Assembly: GCF_030553305.1 (NCBI RefSeq) | Contig: NZ_JARRAH010000001.1 | Span: 2,294,001 to 2,358,000, forward strand | Source: Halomarina ordinaria | Lineage (GTDB): Archaea; Halobacteriota; Halobacteria; Halobacteriales; Haloarculaceae | Direction of reading: 5' to 3' | Length of the DNA: 64,000 nucleotides | In this document: in pieces, positions 8,768 to 17,847 of the stretch | Position numbering within the stretch: position 1 is the first letter of the stretch | How the letters are laid out: each line of letters begins with the position of its first letter | Position numbers and translations under genes: made by a program | Notes under the pieces: generated by a model | Database searches by the model: none | What the model saw: only the letters and a program-made list of their open reading frames with translations | Told to the model about the DNA's origin: nothing

Positions 8768-10015
8768 ATGGAGGGAACGTTAGCGGACGTTCAACAGTCC
8801 ATCGCGACGGCGTCGAGTCCCGCGGCGGCGTTCGGGACGCTGTCGCGGAGTCGACAGCGGGAGGTGTTCTTCCTCCTCCCGCAGACGGTCCAGCAGTCGG
8901 TCGTCGACGACATGGACCGCGACCGGTTGCGGGCGTTCGTCCGCAGACTCGACGCCGACGAGGCGGCCGACGTCCTGGAACTGGTCGACGAGGAGACGCG
9001 GACGGCGGTGCTCCGGCGACTCGACGAGGCCCGCCGGGAGCGAGTCGAGTACCTGCTCGGGTTCAGCCCCGAGAGCGCTGCCGGCCTGATGCACCTCGAC
9101 TACGTCACCGTCGACGTCGACCGGAGCCTCGAGGCGGTGGCGCGCCGCGTCGAGCGCTACGAGGCCCAGACCGGGCGGGTGCCGACCATCTTCGTCACCG
9201 AGGACGACGACCTGGTCGGCGAACTCCCCGGACAGGTCCTCGCGATGCTGGACCGCGAGTCCGTCGACCTGCGCGACCACGTCCACGAGACGCCCGTGGT
9301 CACCTACGACGCGCTCGACACGGACGTCATCGACGTGTTCCGGGAGAACCCCGAACGCACGGTGGCCGTCCTCGACGACGACGGCGCCATCCTGGGCGTC
9401 ATCGACGCCGCGGACCTCCTCCGGGTCGTCGAGGAGGAGGCGACCGAGACGCTCTACGAGTTCACCGGCGTCCAGGAAGAAGAGAGCATCCTCGACGGAC
9501 CGCTCGCGAAGGTCCGCTACCGCTACAAGTGGCTCATCATCAACCTCGGGACGGCGTTCCTCGCGGCCGCGGCGGTCGGCGTGTTCGAGGACACCATCGC
9601 CGCGTTCACGCTGCTCGCGGTGTACATGCCCGTCGTCGCCGGGATGGGCGGCAACGCCGGAACGCAGTCGATGGCCGTGACGGTCCGCGGCATCGCCCTC
9701 GGACAGATATCGCTCTCGACCGGCAACCGGGCCGTCGTCAACGAGGTACTCGCCGGCGCCGCCAACGGCCTCATCACGGGGGTCCTCGTCGCCGCCATCG
9801 CCTCGGTGTTCAACCAGAGTCCGTTGCTGGGCCTCGTCCTCGGGGTGTCGATGGTGTTGAACCTCGTCATCGCCGGGTTCTTCGGGACGACCATCCCGCT
9901 GGCCCTCGACCGTATCGGCAAGGACCCGGCGACGTCCGCGACCATCTTCATCACGACGGCGACGGACGTCCTCGGGTTCTTCATCTTCCTCGGGCTGGCG
10001 CAGGCCGTCCTCTGA
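8768..10015 (+). CDS. mgtE: MgtE family magnesium transporter
   Basis: A 415-residue Mg2+ channel with the standard order. An N-terminal superhelical domain (about 1-110; ADEAADVLELVDEETR) is followed by two CBS domains (about 115-225) that sense intracellular Mg2+. Five C-terminal membrane helices (about 250-415) carry the conserved YMPVVAGMGGNAGTQSMAV pore motif and a later AGFFGTTIPL segment. Magnesium binding to the cytosolic domains closes the pore in characterised MgtE proteins. It starts at an ATG 43 nt after doxX. A GTTTACCC TATA-like element lies in the gap, so it likely has its own promoter. Confidence 0.93.
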   Translation: MEGTLADVQQSIATASSPAAAFGTLSRSRQREVFFLLPQTVQQSVVDDMDRDRLRAFVRRLDADEAADVLELVDEETRTAVLRRLDEARRERVEYLLGFSPESAAGLMHLDYVTVDVDRSLEAVARRVERYEAQTGRVPTIFVTEDDDLVGELPGQVLAMLDRESVDLRDHVHETPVVTYDALDTDVIDVFRENPERTVAVLDDDGAILGVIDAADLLRVVEEEATETLYEFTGVQEEESILDGPLAKVRYRYKWLIINLGTAFLAAAAVGVFEDTIAAFTLLAVYMPVVAGMGGNAGTQSMAVTVRGIALGQISLSTGNRAVVNEVLAGAANGLITGVLVAAIASVFNQSPLLGLVLGVSMVLNLVIAGFFGTTIPLALDRIGKDPATSATIFITTATDVLGFFIFLGLAQAVL

Positions 10016-10132
10016 GGTGTCGACCGGGCGCGCCCTCGTCCCGGACCCCGGCGCGGCCGCTCGCTGGCGCGAAAACGTGACGACGCGCTGGTCGTACGGA
10101 AAGAAAACGGGTGCTGTGGGCGGCCCGCGTGC

Positions 10133-10522
10133 TCAGATGACGCGGTTCTGGAGGTAGTCCAGGTGCTTCGCGTTGTAGACGATGCGGACGGTGTCGGCGC
10201 CGGGCGACCCGATGCAGGTCAGGCGGACACCCTTGTCCTCGACCTCCTCGTCCGAGAGGATCTGCTGCATGTCCATCTCGATTTCACCCTCTTTGAGGAT
10301 GGCTGCGCAGTTCGCGCAGGCGCCGGCGCGGCACGAGAACGGCCAGTCGTAGCCCTGCGCCTCGGCGGCTTCGAGGATGTACTCGCCTTCGTTCACGTCG
10401 AGCGTGCCGTAGTCCTCGGCGTCGAGGCCGGCGTCGGCGGCGGTGTCGAACAGGTCGTCGTCGTTTATATCCCAACCGTGGTCGTCGAGCACTTCGTAGT
10501 TGAGGTATTCAACAGTGGGCAT
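10133..10522 (-). CDS. fdx: 2Fe-2S ferredoxin, haloarchaeal plant-type
   Basis: A 129-residue ferredoxin, exactly the length of characterised haloarchaeal ferredoxins. These carry electrons from pyruvate and 2-oxoglutarate:ferredoxin oxidoreductases. Cluster ligands are C64, C69, C72 and C103 (CRAGACANC ... LTC). The acidic N-terminal insertion ([19 protein letters not shown]) is the halophile-specific domain. I start at the ATG at 10522 ([12 protein letters not shown]); an ATG seven codons upstream is possible but not expected from the family. It lies 60 bp downstream of the PiT permease on the same strand. Confidence 0.95.
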   Translation of the reverse strand: MPTVEYLNYEVLDDHGWDINDDDLFDTAADAGLDAEDYGTLDVNEGEYILEAAEAQGYDWPFSCRAGACANCAAILKEGEIEMDMQQILSDEEVEDKGVRLTCIGSPGADTVRIVYNAKHLDYLQNRVI

Positions 10523-10582
10523 CACTCCCGCGTTCGACCCCATGGATGTTAGACCTTGCTGTTGTTGACGACGTGTACGGGG

Positions 10583-11734
10583 TCAGAACACCGGGAGGAA
10601 GCGAAAGACGAGGTACGCCGCGACCGCGGAGATCGTCGGGGTGAGCACCCACAGCAGGACCACTCGCCCCGTCGCCTGCGGGTCGAAGAGGTCGCCCGCG
10701 GTGAGCGCCGCGGGGTCCTCCTCGCCGATGCGGGGGACGTCGCGCATGCGAGGTGCACCGCCGCGGCCGTCGGTGACGACGGGGTCGAACGAGAGGCCGG
10801 GGCCGGCCCCCGGTTCGCTGTCGCCGCGGACCGCCGCGCTCGCCGCCTGCGAGATGGTCGTCGTGCGCGTCGCCCGCCCCCACCCGAGGCCGACGATACA
10901 CATCGTGGCGCTGACGGCGAGGCTGGCGGGGATGCCGATGTACGAGAGGAAGGTGATGAGGCTCGCGCTGATGACCTCGACGACGAGCGCCGCCGTCAGC
11001 GGGAGGTCCGTCAGGTCGTTGCCGACGGTGTCGAGGGTGCGCCGGGCGATGGTGAACGCCCCGAGGCCGATTGCGCCGCCGGCGACGAGCACCCCCGCCT
11101 CGATGCCGATGGCGCCGCTGCCGACGAGAGGTGCGACGGCGTTGGCGACGTTCGAGGCGCCCGCGGAGAACGCCATGTAACAGGCGATGACGACGACGAG
11201 TACCGCCCCGACGCGTTCGCGGAGCGTCACCTCGTCGCCGGGCGACTCCAGTCGCAGGAAGGTGTCGAGGTAGGGGTAGAGGTAGCGGCCGACGACCGCA
11301 CACACCCAGAAGGCGACAATGGGGGCGACCAGCCACCACGAGACGATGCGGCCCATCACCCCCCAGTCGATGGTGCCGGTGGCGACGCCGAGGCCGGCGA
11401 TGGCGCCGACGGCCGTCATCGACGTGGAGGCGGGGACGCCGAAGAGGTTCGAGACGAGCAGCGCGAGGCCGACGAAGAAGAGGACGGCGACGCTCGCCGC
11501 GAGGGTGAACTGGCTCGACGGGACGATGTCGCCGCCCATCGTCGCGACGACGTTCCGGCCGACCGTCCACCCGCCGAGGAGCGCGAACCCCGTCATCAGC
11601 CCCGCTGCGGCGAGTTTCGATATCGTCCCGCTCCCCACCGCGGGACCGAAGGCGACGCCGGTCGACGACCCGCCGATGTTGAATCCCACGAAGACGGCGA
11701 CCACGATGCCGACGAGTAGGAGCGCTTCGAACAC
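10583..11734 (-). CDS. pitA: PiT family inorganic phosphate permease
   Basis: A 383-residue integral membrane protein of the PiT family, taking up phosphate (as metal-phosphate) with a cation. The duplicated signature is visible near both ends: GFNIGGSSTGVAFGPAVG at about residues 18-35 and MAFSAGASNVANAVAPLVGS around 190. About ten hydrophobic segments are present. A GTG start at 11734 leads directly into the first helix. The region 250-330 contains an acidic/Ser-rich cytosolic loop. It shares a 137-bp divergent intergenic region with hisA. A second PiT gene occurs at 26389-27594. Confidence 0.87.
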   Translation of the reverse strand: MFEALLLVGIVVAVFVGFNIGGSSTGVAFGPAVGSGTISKLAAAGLMTGFALLGGWTVGRNVVATMGGDIVPSSQFTLAASVAVLFFVGLALLVSNLFGVPASTSMTAVGAIAGLGVATGTIDWGVMGRIVSWWLVAPIVAFWVCAVVGRYLYPYLDTFLRLESPGDEVTLRERVGAVLVVVIACYMAFSAGASNVANAVAPLVGSGAIGIEAGVLVAGGAIGLGAFTIARRTLDTVGNDLTDLPLTAALVVEVISASLITFLSYIGIPASLAVSATMCIVGLGWGRATRTTTISQAASAAVRGDSEPGAGPGLSFDPVVTDGRGGAPRMRDVPRIGEEDPAALTAGDLFDPQATGRVVLLWVLTPTISAVAAYLVFRFLPVF

Positions 11735-11871
11735 AGCGGGGATTTGCGACGGGACGACTTAAGGAATATCGTTGGCACCGTGGCGACGTGTTTCGATTCG
11801 AACGGCGGTCGACGGTCCGACACCCGCCGACTATCGGCGCGCTTACGCTCCCGGCCCCGGAACGACGGGGT

Positions 11872-12603
11872 ATGTTCCCGGAGTTCGAGGTCATCCCGGC
11901 CGTCGACGTACAGGACGGGCAGGTCGTCCAGCTGGTCGGCGGCGAGCGCGGCACCGAGCGCACCTACGGCGACCCCGTCGACGCGGCCGAACGCTGGGTG
12001 ACGGCGGGCGCGCGGACCCTCCACCTCGTCGACCTCGACGGGGCCTTCGAGGGCGAACGCGCCAACGCCACGGCCGTCGAGCGCATCGTCGAGGCCGTCG
12101 ACGTCGACGTCCAGCTGGGCGGCGGCATCCGGACCGCCGCGGACGCGACGGACCTGCTCGACCGGGGGGTCGACCGCGTCATCCTCGGGACGGCCGCCGT
12201 CGAGACGCCGGACGTCGTCTCCTCCATCAGCGCCCACCACCCGGGGACGGTGATGGTGAGCCTCGACGCGCGCGACGGCGAGGTGGTCGTCTCCGGGTGG
12301 ACCGAGGGGACGGGCCTCGACCCGGCCGAGGCCGCCGCCCGCTACGAGGACCTCGGCGCGGGCGCCATCCTCTTCACCGACGTCGACGTCGAGGGACGAC
12401 TGGAGGGCGTCCGCACCGACCCGGTCGAGCGCCTCGCGGACGCCGTCTCCATCCCCGTCGTCGCCAGCGGCGGGGTGGCCACGCTCGACGACGTGCGCGC
12501 CCTGGAGGGGGCAGGGGCCGCCGCCGTCGTCGTCGGGAGCGCGCTCTACGAGGGCCGGTTCACCCTGGAGGAGGCCATCGCCGCCGTCGGCGGCGGCGAG
12601 TGA
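11872..12603 (+). CDS. hisA: ProFAR isomerase (HisA)
   Basis: A 243-residue (beta/alpha)8 barrel catalysing the Amadori rearrangement of ProFAR to PRFAR in histidine synthesis. The first catalytic aspartate is in IPAVDVQDG (residue about 9), the second in SLDARDGEVVVSGW (about 129). The two half-barrel phosphate loops GGGIRTA and ASGGVATLDDV are present. The ATG at 11872 places the first beta strand at the start; an upstream in-frame ATG at 11788 would add 28 unrelated residues. The next histidine gene, hisB, follows after the tryptophanase gene, so there is no compact his operon. Confidence 0.95.
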   Translation: MFPEFEVIPAVDVQDGQVVQLVGGERGTERTYGDPVDAAERWVTAGARTLHLVDLDGAFEGERANATAVERIVEAVDVDVQLGGGIRTAADATDLLDRGVDRVILGTAAVETPDVVSSISAHHPGTVMVSLDARDGEVVVSGWTEGTGLDPAEAAARYEDLGAGAILFTDVDVEGRLEGVRTDPVERLADAVSIPVVASGGVATLDDVRALEGAGAAAVVVGSALYEGRFTLEEAIAAVGGGE

Positions 12604-12619
12604 CCGTCGGCGCGCGTCG

Positions 12620-12637
12620 ACGCCCAGCACTGGGCGT
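12620..12637. promoter_or_regulatory. Inverted repeat between hisA and tnaA
   Basis: ACGCCCAG-CA-CTGGGCGT, a perfect 8-bp inverted repeat with a 2-nt centre, lies 17 nt after the hisA stop. It is about 31 bp upstream of the tnaA TATA element. It could be a hairpin ending hisA transcripts or a site for the factor that makes tnaA tryptophan-inducible. No T-run follows, which slightly favours an operator. Confidence 0.45.
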
Positions 12638-12668
12638 TCGTGCGTCGAAACCTGCACTCGGGTACTGA

Positions 12669-12676
12669 TTTATAAA
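12669..12676 (+). promoter_or_regulatory. TATA box of tnaA
   Basis: TTTATAAA stands 36-43 bp before the tnaA ATG in otherwise GC-rich DNA. With the usual 25-nt spacing, transcription would start about 10 nt before the ATG, giving a very short leader. The tnaA promoter of Haloferax volcanii is a well known tryptophan-inducible promoter; this is presumably its counterpart. Confidence 0.75.
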
Positions 12677-12711
12677 CGTGTAGTTATGTTCGGTCGGACA
12701 CAGCGTCGGCT

Positions 12712-14085
12712 ATGCGCTCGTACAAAGCGAAGATGGTCACCCCCATCCGCCTCCCCTCGCGCGAGGAGCGCTCGCGGAACCTGGAGCGGGCGGGGTACAA
12801 CGTCTTCAACCTCGATGCGGCGGCGGTGTACGTCGACCTCCTGACCGACTCCGGGACGGGGACGATGAGCGACGCGCAGTGGGCGGCGCTCGTCCGCGGC
12901 GACGAGGCCTACGCCGGCAGCGAGAGCTTCCACCGCCTGCGCGAGGCCGTCCGCGACGTGATGGGCTTCGAGCACGTCGTCCCGACCCACCAGGGCCGCG
13001 GCGCGGAGAACGTCCTCTACGGGGCGCTGCTGGGTGAGGGCGACGTGGCCGGCGGCAGTTCAGGGCGCGAACGACCCGTCGTGCTCAACAACACGCACTT
13101 CGACACGACCCGGGCGCACGTCGCCAACCAGGGGGCCGAGGCGGTCGACTGCCCCGTCGAGGGCGCCTGGGACCGAACCGTCGAGGGCGACTTCCTCGGG
13201 AACTTCTCGGTCGAGCGCGCCCGCGAGGTGGTCGACGAGGTGGGTGCCGAGCGCGTCCCGGTCGTCGTCCTCACCGTCACCAACAACTCGGCGGCCGGCC
13301 AGCCCGTCAGCATGGCGAACATCCGGGAGACCGCCGCGTTCGCCGACGAGATAGACGCGACGTTCGTCGTCGACGCCTGCCGGTTCGCGGAGAACGCCCA
13401 CTTCATCCGCGAGCGCGAGACGGGCTTCGCCGACCGCTCGCTGGCCGCCGTCGCGCGCGAACAGCTCTCCTACGCCGACGCGCTCACCATGAGCGGGAAG
13501 AAAGACGGACTGGTGAACATCGGCGGGTTCGCCGCCGTCCGGGACCCCGACCTCCTCGAACGGACGAAACAGCGCGCCATCCTCTACGAGGGCTTCCCCA
13601 CCTACGGCGGGATGGCCGGGCGCGACCTGGACGCCCTCGCCGTCGGCCTCCGGGAGGCGGTCGACCCCCCCTACGTCGCCGAGCGCGTCGAGCAGGTGGC
13701 GACGCTCGGGGAACTCCTCTCCGAGGCCGGGATACCCATCGTGACGCCGACGGGTGGACACGCCGTCTACGTCGACGCCGGCGACCTCCTCCCGCAGGTC
13801 CCGCCCGGGGCGTTCCCGGGCCAGCGTCTCGTCTGCGAACTCTACCGCGAGGGGGGCGTCAGGGGCGTCGAACTCGGCTCGTTCGCCTTCCCGGGCGCCG
13901 ACCGACCGGAGTACGTCCGCCTCGCGCTCCCCCGGCGTACCTACTGGCGCGAGCACCTCGAACACGTCGCCGAGACGGCCGCGACCGTGCGCGAGCAGCG
14001 CGAGGCGTACACCGGGTTGGAGATCGTCTCGGAGCCGCCGATGAAGGAACTGCGCCACTTCACCGCCGAACTGCGTCCGCGCTGA
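12712..14085 (+). CDS. tnaA: Tryptophanase
   Basis: A 457-residue fold-type I PLP enzyme cleaving L-tryptophan to indole, pyruvate and ammonia. Motifs typical of tryptophanase/tyrosine phenol-lyase are visible. These are the N-terminal [36 protein letters not shown]; the cofactor aspartate in [15 protein letters not shown]; and the Schiff-base lysine in [13 protein letters not shown] (K264 by comparison with E. coli K270). Tyrosine phenol-lyase is the nearest alternative; I favour tryptophanase because haloarchaeal orthologs are. It sits between hisA and hisB with a strong TATA box of its own. Confidence 0.92.
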   Translation: MRSYKAKMVTPIRLPSREERSRNLERAGYNVFNLDAAAVYVDLLTDSGTGTMSDAQWAALVRGDEAYAGSESFHRLREAVRDVMGFEHVVPTHQGRGAENVLYGALLGEGDVAGGSSGRERPVVLNNTHFDTTRAHVANQGAEAVDCPVEGAWDRTVEGDFLGNFSVERAREVVDEVGAERVPVVVLTVTNNSAAGQPVSMANIRETAAFADEIDATFVVDACRFAENAHFIRERETGFADRSLAAVAREQLSYADALTMSGKKDGLVNIGGFAAVRDPDLLERTKQRAILYEGFPTYGGMAGRDLDALAVGLREAVDPPYVAERVEQVATLGELLSEAGIPIVTPTGGHAVYVDAGDLLPQVPPGAFPGQRLVCELYREGGVRGVELGSFAFPGADRPEYVRLALPRRTYWREHLEHVAETAATVREQREAYTGLEIVSEPPMKELRHFTAELRPR

Positions 14086-14134
14086 GCGCTCCGTCGAGCG
14101 CAACGGGTTTGTTCACCCCGCCACTTGCTCGGAT

Positions 14135-14725
14135 ATGACAGAGCGCAGCGCCACCGTCGTCCGCGAGACGAGCGAGACGGACATCGAGGTCACGCTCGTC
14201 GTCGACGGGAGCGGCGAGGCGACCGTCGAGACCGGCGTCGGCTTCTTCGACCACATGCTCGAATCGTTCGCCAAGCACGGCCTGTTCGACCTCTCGGTGG
14301 CGTGCGACGGCGACCTCCACATCGACGACCACCACACCGTCGAGGACGTGGCTATCGCCCTCGGGACGGCGTTCGACGAGGCCCTCGGCGACAGGCGCGG
14401 CATCGTCCGCTTCGCCGACCGCCGCGTCCCGCTCGACGAGGCCGTCGCCGGCTGCGTCGTCGACGTCTCGGGCCGGCCCCTCGTTCGCTTCGACGGCGCG
14501 TTCTCACAGGCCCGCGTCGGGGAGTTCACCAGCCACATGGGCGAGCACTTCGCGCGCTCGCTGGCGACGAACGCCGGCCTGACCCTCCACGTGACGGTCG
14601 AGGGCGAGAACGCCCACCACGAACTCGAGGCGCTGTTCAAGTGCCTCGCCCGGACGCTCGACGACGCGACGCGGGTCGACGAGCGACGGGCCGACGACAC
14701 CCCGAGCACGAAGGGCGCGCTGTAG
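14135..14725 (+). CDS. hisB: Imidazoleglycerol-phosphate dehydratase
   Basis: A 196-residue monofunctional HisB, catalysing the manganese-dependent dehydration of IGP to imidazole acetol phosphate. Both halves of the internal repeat carry their metal motifs, [16 protein letters not shown] near residue 65 and [17 protein letters not shown] near 160. The C-terminal extension with histidinol-phosphatase activity found in enteric bacteria is absent. The ATG at 14135 follows tnaA by 49 nt, so cotranscription with tnaA is possible. It is convergent with the hydrolase gene at 14747. Confidence 0.95.
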   Translation: MTERSATVVRETSETDIEVTLVVDGSGEATVETGVGFFDHMLESFAKHGLFDLSVACDGDLHIDDHHTVEDVAIALGTAFDEALGDRRGIVRFADRRVPLDEAVAGCVVDVSGRPLVRFDGAFSQARVGEFTSHMGEHFARSLATNAGLTLHVTVEGENAHHELEALFKCLARTLDDATRVDERRADDTPSTKGAL

Positions 14726-14746
14726 CGCCGACGCCGCTCGGGAACG

Positions 14747-15595
14747 CTACTTCGGTCCCGCGAGGGGTCGGTCGCGGGCACCGGTCCGTTCGACGAACGC
14801 CGCGAGTTCGGCGTTGAACGTCGCCGGTTCCTCCCAGTGCGGACAGTGGCCGCTCCCCTCGAACCGGACGAGGGTGGCGTCCGGCATCCGACTCTCGAGC
14901 CACCCGCCGACGTCACCGGGGAACACTGCGCTCTGCTCGCCGTAACAGAGGAGCGTCGGCACGTCGACGGCGGCGACGACGTCGCGGAGGTCTGTGGTCG
15001 CCATGTCGGCCAGAACGGCCGTCGCTGTCCCGGTCGGCGTCCGCGTCGTCTCTGCGTACATCTCGTCTATCGTCTCCGACCCCGGCGGTTCCGCGAAGAA
15101 CGTCGCGAGGACCGGCTTGACCGTCCCCTCACGGTCGGTCTCCAGTCCCGCCACGACGCCGTCGAGCGCCTCCGGTGAGAACTCGCCGAACAGGGGGTAG
15201 TCCCAGTCGTCCTCCGAGAAGAACATCGGACTCTGGTCGACGAGGGCGAGCGACCTGACACGGTCGGAACCGAAGCGGTCGAGGTACGTGAGTGCGACTG
15301 CCGCCCCCATCGACCACCCGACCAGCGTGACGTCGTCGAGACCGAGGGCCTCGACGAGGTCACGAAGGTCGCTCGCGTACCGTTCGAGCGTGTGTCCCCC
15401 CTCAGGCTTCTCCGACCGGCCGTGTCCCCGGTGGTCGTAAGTCACGACGTGGTGCCCCTCGGCGAGTGCCGCCGTGTTCTCCCGCCACCAGTACTCCGAG
15501 TTCATCGTCCAGCCGTGAACGAGGAGTATCGTCTCACCCTCTCCGTGTTCTTCGTAGTACAGGCGGGTACCGTCAGTAGTGTCTACGTGAGACAT
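14747..15595 (-). CDS. Alpha/beta hydrolase
   Basis: A 282-residue alpha/beta hydrolase-fold protein. It has the oxyanion HG motif (LLVHGWTMNSEYW, about 26), a nucleophile elbow GWSMGAA (Ser near residue 95), a late acid in the PTLLCYGEQSAVFPG strand, and the catalytic His in EGSGHCPHWEE near residue 255. The fold includes esterases, epoxide hydrolases, haloperoxidase-like and dienelactone-type enzymes; substrate cannot be predicted here. The start ATG is followed by HVDTTDGTRLYYEEHGEG, the normal first strands. The upstream region 15596-15640 is AT-rich and likely holds its promoter. Codon use is slightly less GC-extreme than in neighbours. Confidence 0.87.
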   Translation of the reverse strand: MSHVDTTDGTRLYYEEHGEGETILLVHGWTMNSEYWWRENTAALAEGHHVVTYDHRGHGRSEKPEGGHTLERYASDLRDLVEALGLDDVTLVGWSMGAAVALTYLDRFGSDRVRSLALVDQSPMFFSEDDWDYPLFGEFSPEALDGVVAGLETDREGTVKPVLATFFAEPPGSETIDEMYAETTRTPTGTATAVLADMATTDLRDVVAAVDVPTLLCYGEQSAVFPGDVGGWLESRMPDATLVRFEGSGHCPHWEEPATFNAELAAFVERTGARDRPLAGPK

Positions 15596-15861
15596 AACAG
15601 CTGTAGTACATCGCTAGAATACATAACTATTCTTCACACTCTCGGAACGGTACGATGTCTCGGTGACACAATATCCGACTGCAGAGGGGTCAGTGACCGT
15701 TCGTGACTCACCCGGCCGAGTGACGACAGTCGGACGGCCGTTCGAACCCGAGATGGTTCGATGGTCCGTGTGTTCCCGACGGGAGGCGGTTCACCCGTCC
15801 GACCGTCGGTCCCGCCAGAGGAAACCACTAAGCCCCGGTCCCCGAAACCCCCTCGAAAGCG

Positions 15862-16365
15862 ATGTTCGACGAGATAATGGAGAAGTTCGAGAACAGCCCC
15901 AGCCAGCAGGCGGTCATCCGCCTGCTGCTCGAACGCGGGTTCTCCGTCAGCGACGAGGGCCGGGTCGTCTCGGGTCGCATCGAGATTCCGAACACGGGTA
16001 TCGCCCGCGAGATAGACGTCGACCGCCGCGTCGTCGACGCGACCACCGACGCCATCCTCGCGGACGAGGAACTGCGGCGCATCTTCCAGAACATCTCCGC
16101 CATCCCGAGCCTGAAGGACCTCGCGCCGGTGCTCGACCTCTCGGTGCTCACCGTCTACGTCGACGACGCCGACGCCCCCGGCATCGTCGCCCGGGTGACG
16201 GGGCTGCTCGCCGACGCCGACATCAGCATCCGTCAGACCGTCAGCGAGGACCCGGAGTTCACCGACGAACCGACACTCACCCTCATCACCGACGACGACC
16301 TCACGGGCGACGTCATCACCGCCGTTCGCGCGCTGCCGTTCGTCCGGAAGCTCGAACTGGAGTGA
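15862..16365 (+). CDS. ACT-domain protein (COG1707-like)
   Basis: A 167-residue protein with an N-terminal wHTH-like helical region (SPSQQAVIRLLLERGFSVSDEGRV). A central region (IPNTGIAREIDVDRRVVDATTDAIL) leads to a C-terminal ACT domain from about residue 95 (LTVYVDDADAPGIVARVTGLLADADISIRQ). ACT domains bind amino acids and regulate enzymes or transcription. The architecture matches the archaeal COG1707 group, whose members have no assigned function. It is a single gene preceded by a 266-bp intergenic region. By layout it could be an amino-acid-responsive regulator; this is inference. Confidence 0.82.
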   Translation: MFDEIMEKFENSPSQQAVIRLLLERGFSVSDEGRVVSGRIEIPNTGIAREIDVDRRVVDATTDAILADEELRRIFQNISAIPSLKDLAPVLDLSVLTVYVDDADAPGIVARVTGLLADADISIRQTVSEDPEFTDEPTLTLITDDDLTGDVITAVRALPFVRKLELE

Positions 16366-16366
16366 C

Positions 16367-16567
16367 TCAGACCGCCGCCGCCAGCCGCCGCTGGAGGGTC
16401 GCGTGGACGACGGTGTACGTGACGACGCCGGCGACGGCACCCGCCGGGAGGCCGACCAGTGCCGACGGCCACACCCGGGCCGCGAGCAGCCCCGTCACCA
16501 CGACTGCCACCGCGAGGGAGACCACCAGTGCCGCGACGACGCTCGTTCCCACCACCCTGTAGTTCAT
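16367..16567 (-). CDS. Small two-helix membrane protein
   Basis: A 66-residue protein, MNYRVVGTSVVAALVVSL..., with two hydrophobic segments (about 6-29 and 35-55) and a basic C-terminal tail (LQRRLAAAV). No recognised family. It is convergent with the ACT gene, one nucleotide from its stop, and divergent from the IMPACT/YigZ gene. Similar small double-helix proteins recur in haloarchaea next to housekeeping genes. Start ATG at 16567. Confidence 0.6.
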   Translation of the reverse strand: MNYRVVGTSVVAALVVSLAVAVVVTGLLAARVWPSALVGLPAGAVAGVVTYTVVHATLQRRLAAAV

Positions 16568-16675
16568 GCGCTCGGTACGGCGCGCCCGGACATAGGCCGT
16601 TCGTCCCGCGTTCGGTCGTCGGTGACGCTCGCCCCGGCGCGAAAGCCGTTTGCCCCTCGCCGCCGAAGCCCGTCC

Positions 16676-17293
16676 GTGTCCGATTCGTATCGCACCCTCG
16701 CGGGGTCGGCCGACGCGTCGTTCGCCGTCCGGGGCTCCGAGTTCGTCGGCTACGTCGCGCCCGTCGAGGACGTCGAGGGCGCAGAGGCGTTCGTCGCGGC
16801 CGTCCGCGAGCGCCACCCCGACGCCACGCACAACGTGCCCGCCTACCGCGTCCGGGTCGGTGACGCCACCCTCGGGTCGGCGATGCTCCGCGAGTACCAG
16901 AACGACGACGGTGAACCCTCCGGGTCGGCGGGCAAGCCGATGCTCAACGTCCTCCAGGGCCAGGAACTGGAGAACGTCGCGGCCGTCGTCACGCGCTACT
17001 ACGGCGGGACGAACCTCGGCGTCGGCGGCCTCGTGCGCGCCTACTCGCGGGCGACGAAGGTGGCCGTCGCGGCCGCCGGGACCGTCGAGGAAGTACCCCA
17101 CCGCCGGCTCTCGGTCACCGTGGCGTACGACGACTCGGGGACCGTCCGCGGGATACTGGAGAGCGCCGGCGTCGAGTTCGACGCGACCTACGAGAGCGAC
17201 GTCAGTTTCGACGCGCGCGTCCCGCTGTCGGAGGCCGACGCGCTCGCCGACCGCCTCCGGAGCGCCACGAGCGGTCGCGCGGACGTGGCGTGA
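16676..17293 (+). CDS. IMPACT/YigZ family protein
   Basis: A 205-residue protein with the UPF0029 N-terminal domain (KG/SEFVGYVAPVEDVEGAEAFV, then ATHNVPAYRV, DDGEPSGSAGKPML, and the invariant YYGGTNLGVGGLVRAYS). A ferredoxin-like C-terminal half (LSVTVAYDDSGTVRGILESAG) follows. Yeast YIH1 and mammalian IMPACT inhibit Gcn2; bacterial YigZ function is unclear. The start is a GTG at 16676 (VSDSYRTLAGSADASF), chosen because the conserved region starts immediately after it and no ATG is near. Confidence 0.87.
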   Translation: MSDSYRTLAGSADASFAVRGSEFVGYVAPVEDVEGAEAFVAAVRERHPDATHNVPAYRVRVGDATLGSAMLREYQNDDGEPSGSAGKPMLNVLQGQELENVAAVVTRYYGGTNLGVGGLVRAYSRATKVAVAAAGTVEEVPHRRLSVTVAYDDSGTVRGILESAGVEFDATYESDVSFDARVPLSEADALADRLRSATSGRADVA

Positions 17294-17299
17294 GCGGTT

Positions 17300-17533
17300 T
17301 CAGTCGTCTTCCCCTTCGTCGTCGCTCCCGCCCCCGCCGTCACTATCCTCCCCCTCGCTGTCACCGTCCTCTCCCCCGTCGTCCTCCCCTTCGCCCTCCT
17401 TCTCATCCTCGCCCCCACCGCCGCCGTAGCCGCCTCCCTCCTCGTCCTCGCCGCCCGGGACACCACAGCCCGCCAGTACCGTCGTCAGCCCGACGCTCGT
17501 GAGGCCGAGACGGACGAACCGTCGTCGTTCCAT
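17300..17533 (-). CDS. Short Tat lipoprotein with acidic/Gly low-complexity tail
   Basis: A 77-residue protein beginning MERRRFVRLGLTSVGLTTVLAGCG, a twin-arginine-like signal (RRRF) with a lipobox (LAGC) at Cys23. The mature part is only about 54 residues of Gly, Glu, Asp and Lys (GGEDEEGGGYGGGGGEDEKEGEGEDDGG...), with no folded domain. It is probably a lipid-anchored surface tether or a remnant whose folded domain has been lost. It is convergent with the IMPACT gene, six nucleotides from its stop. A perfect inverted repeat sits just upstream. Confidence 0.6.
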   Translation of the reverse strand: MERRRFVRLGLTSVGLTTVLAGCGVPGGEDEEGGGYGGGGGEDEKEGEGEDDGGEDGDSEGEDSDGGGGSDDEGEDD

Positions 17534-17847
17534 GGCTCCGGAGACGTCCCCACGGTTCATAACGGTACAGACCGTTCCGGTCCTCCGCTTCCGACGGGTC
17601 GACTGCGGGTCGACCGACCACCCGTCCGGCGGTTTCCAGGCGAAGGCGGGGGGTTCGGCGCACGGCGTCCTCCCGTTCACGCCGATTCCGCCCGCGAACG
17701 GAGGGCTCGTCGGCGCTCCGGTGGACTATTGAGCCGACAAGGGGGTCGTTTCCGACCGGGCTCGGGCGGGTCGAGTCCGGGCGCTGTCCGGGGGTCTCCA
17801 CCCGAAACGGGAGGGTCCGACCGCGACGGGTGGGCGCGACGGCCCGT
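17534..17847. other. 314-bp non-coding gap with one inverted repeat
   Basis: No convincing gene is seen between the lipoprotein start and the end of upp. The only structure noted is AACGGT-ACAG-ACCGTT at 17561-17576, a perfect 6-bp inverted repeat with a 4-nt centre, 28-43 bp upstream of the lipoprotein ATG. That is where a TATA element would normally sit, so it may be an operator. Confidence 0.4.

Noticed and set aside
12669-12676. Riboswitch or T-box-like leader before tnaA
   Set aside because: The TATA position predicts a leader of about 10 nt, too short for an RNA sensor.
15735-15760. tRNA T-loop-like GTTCGAACCC
   Set aside because: The flanking bases do not form the five-base stem, and there is no acceptor, D or anticodon arm around it.
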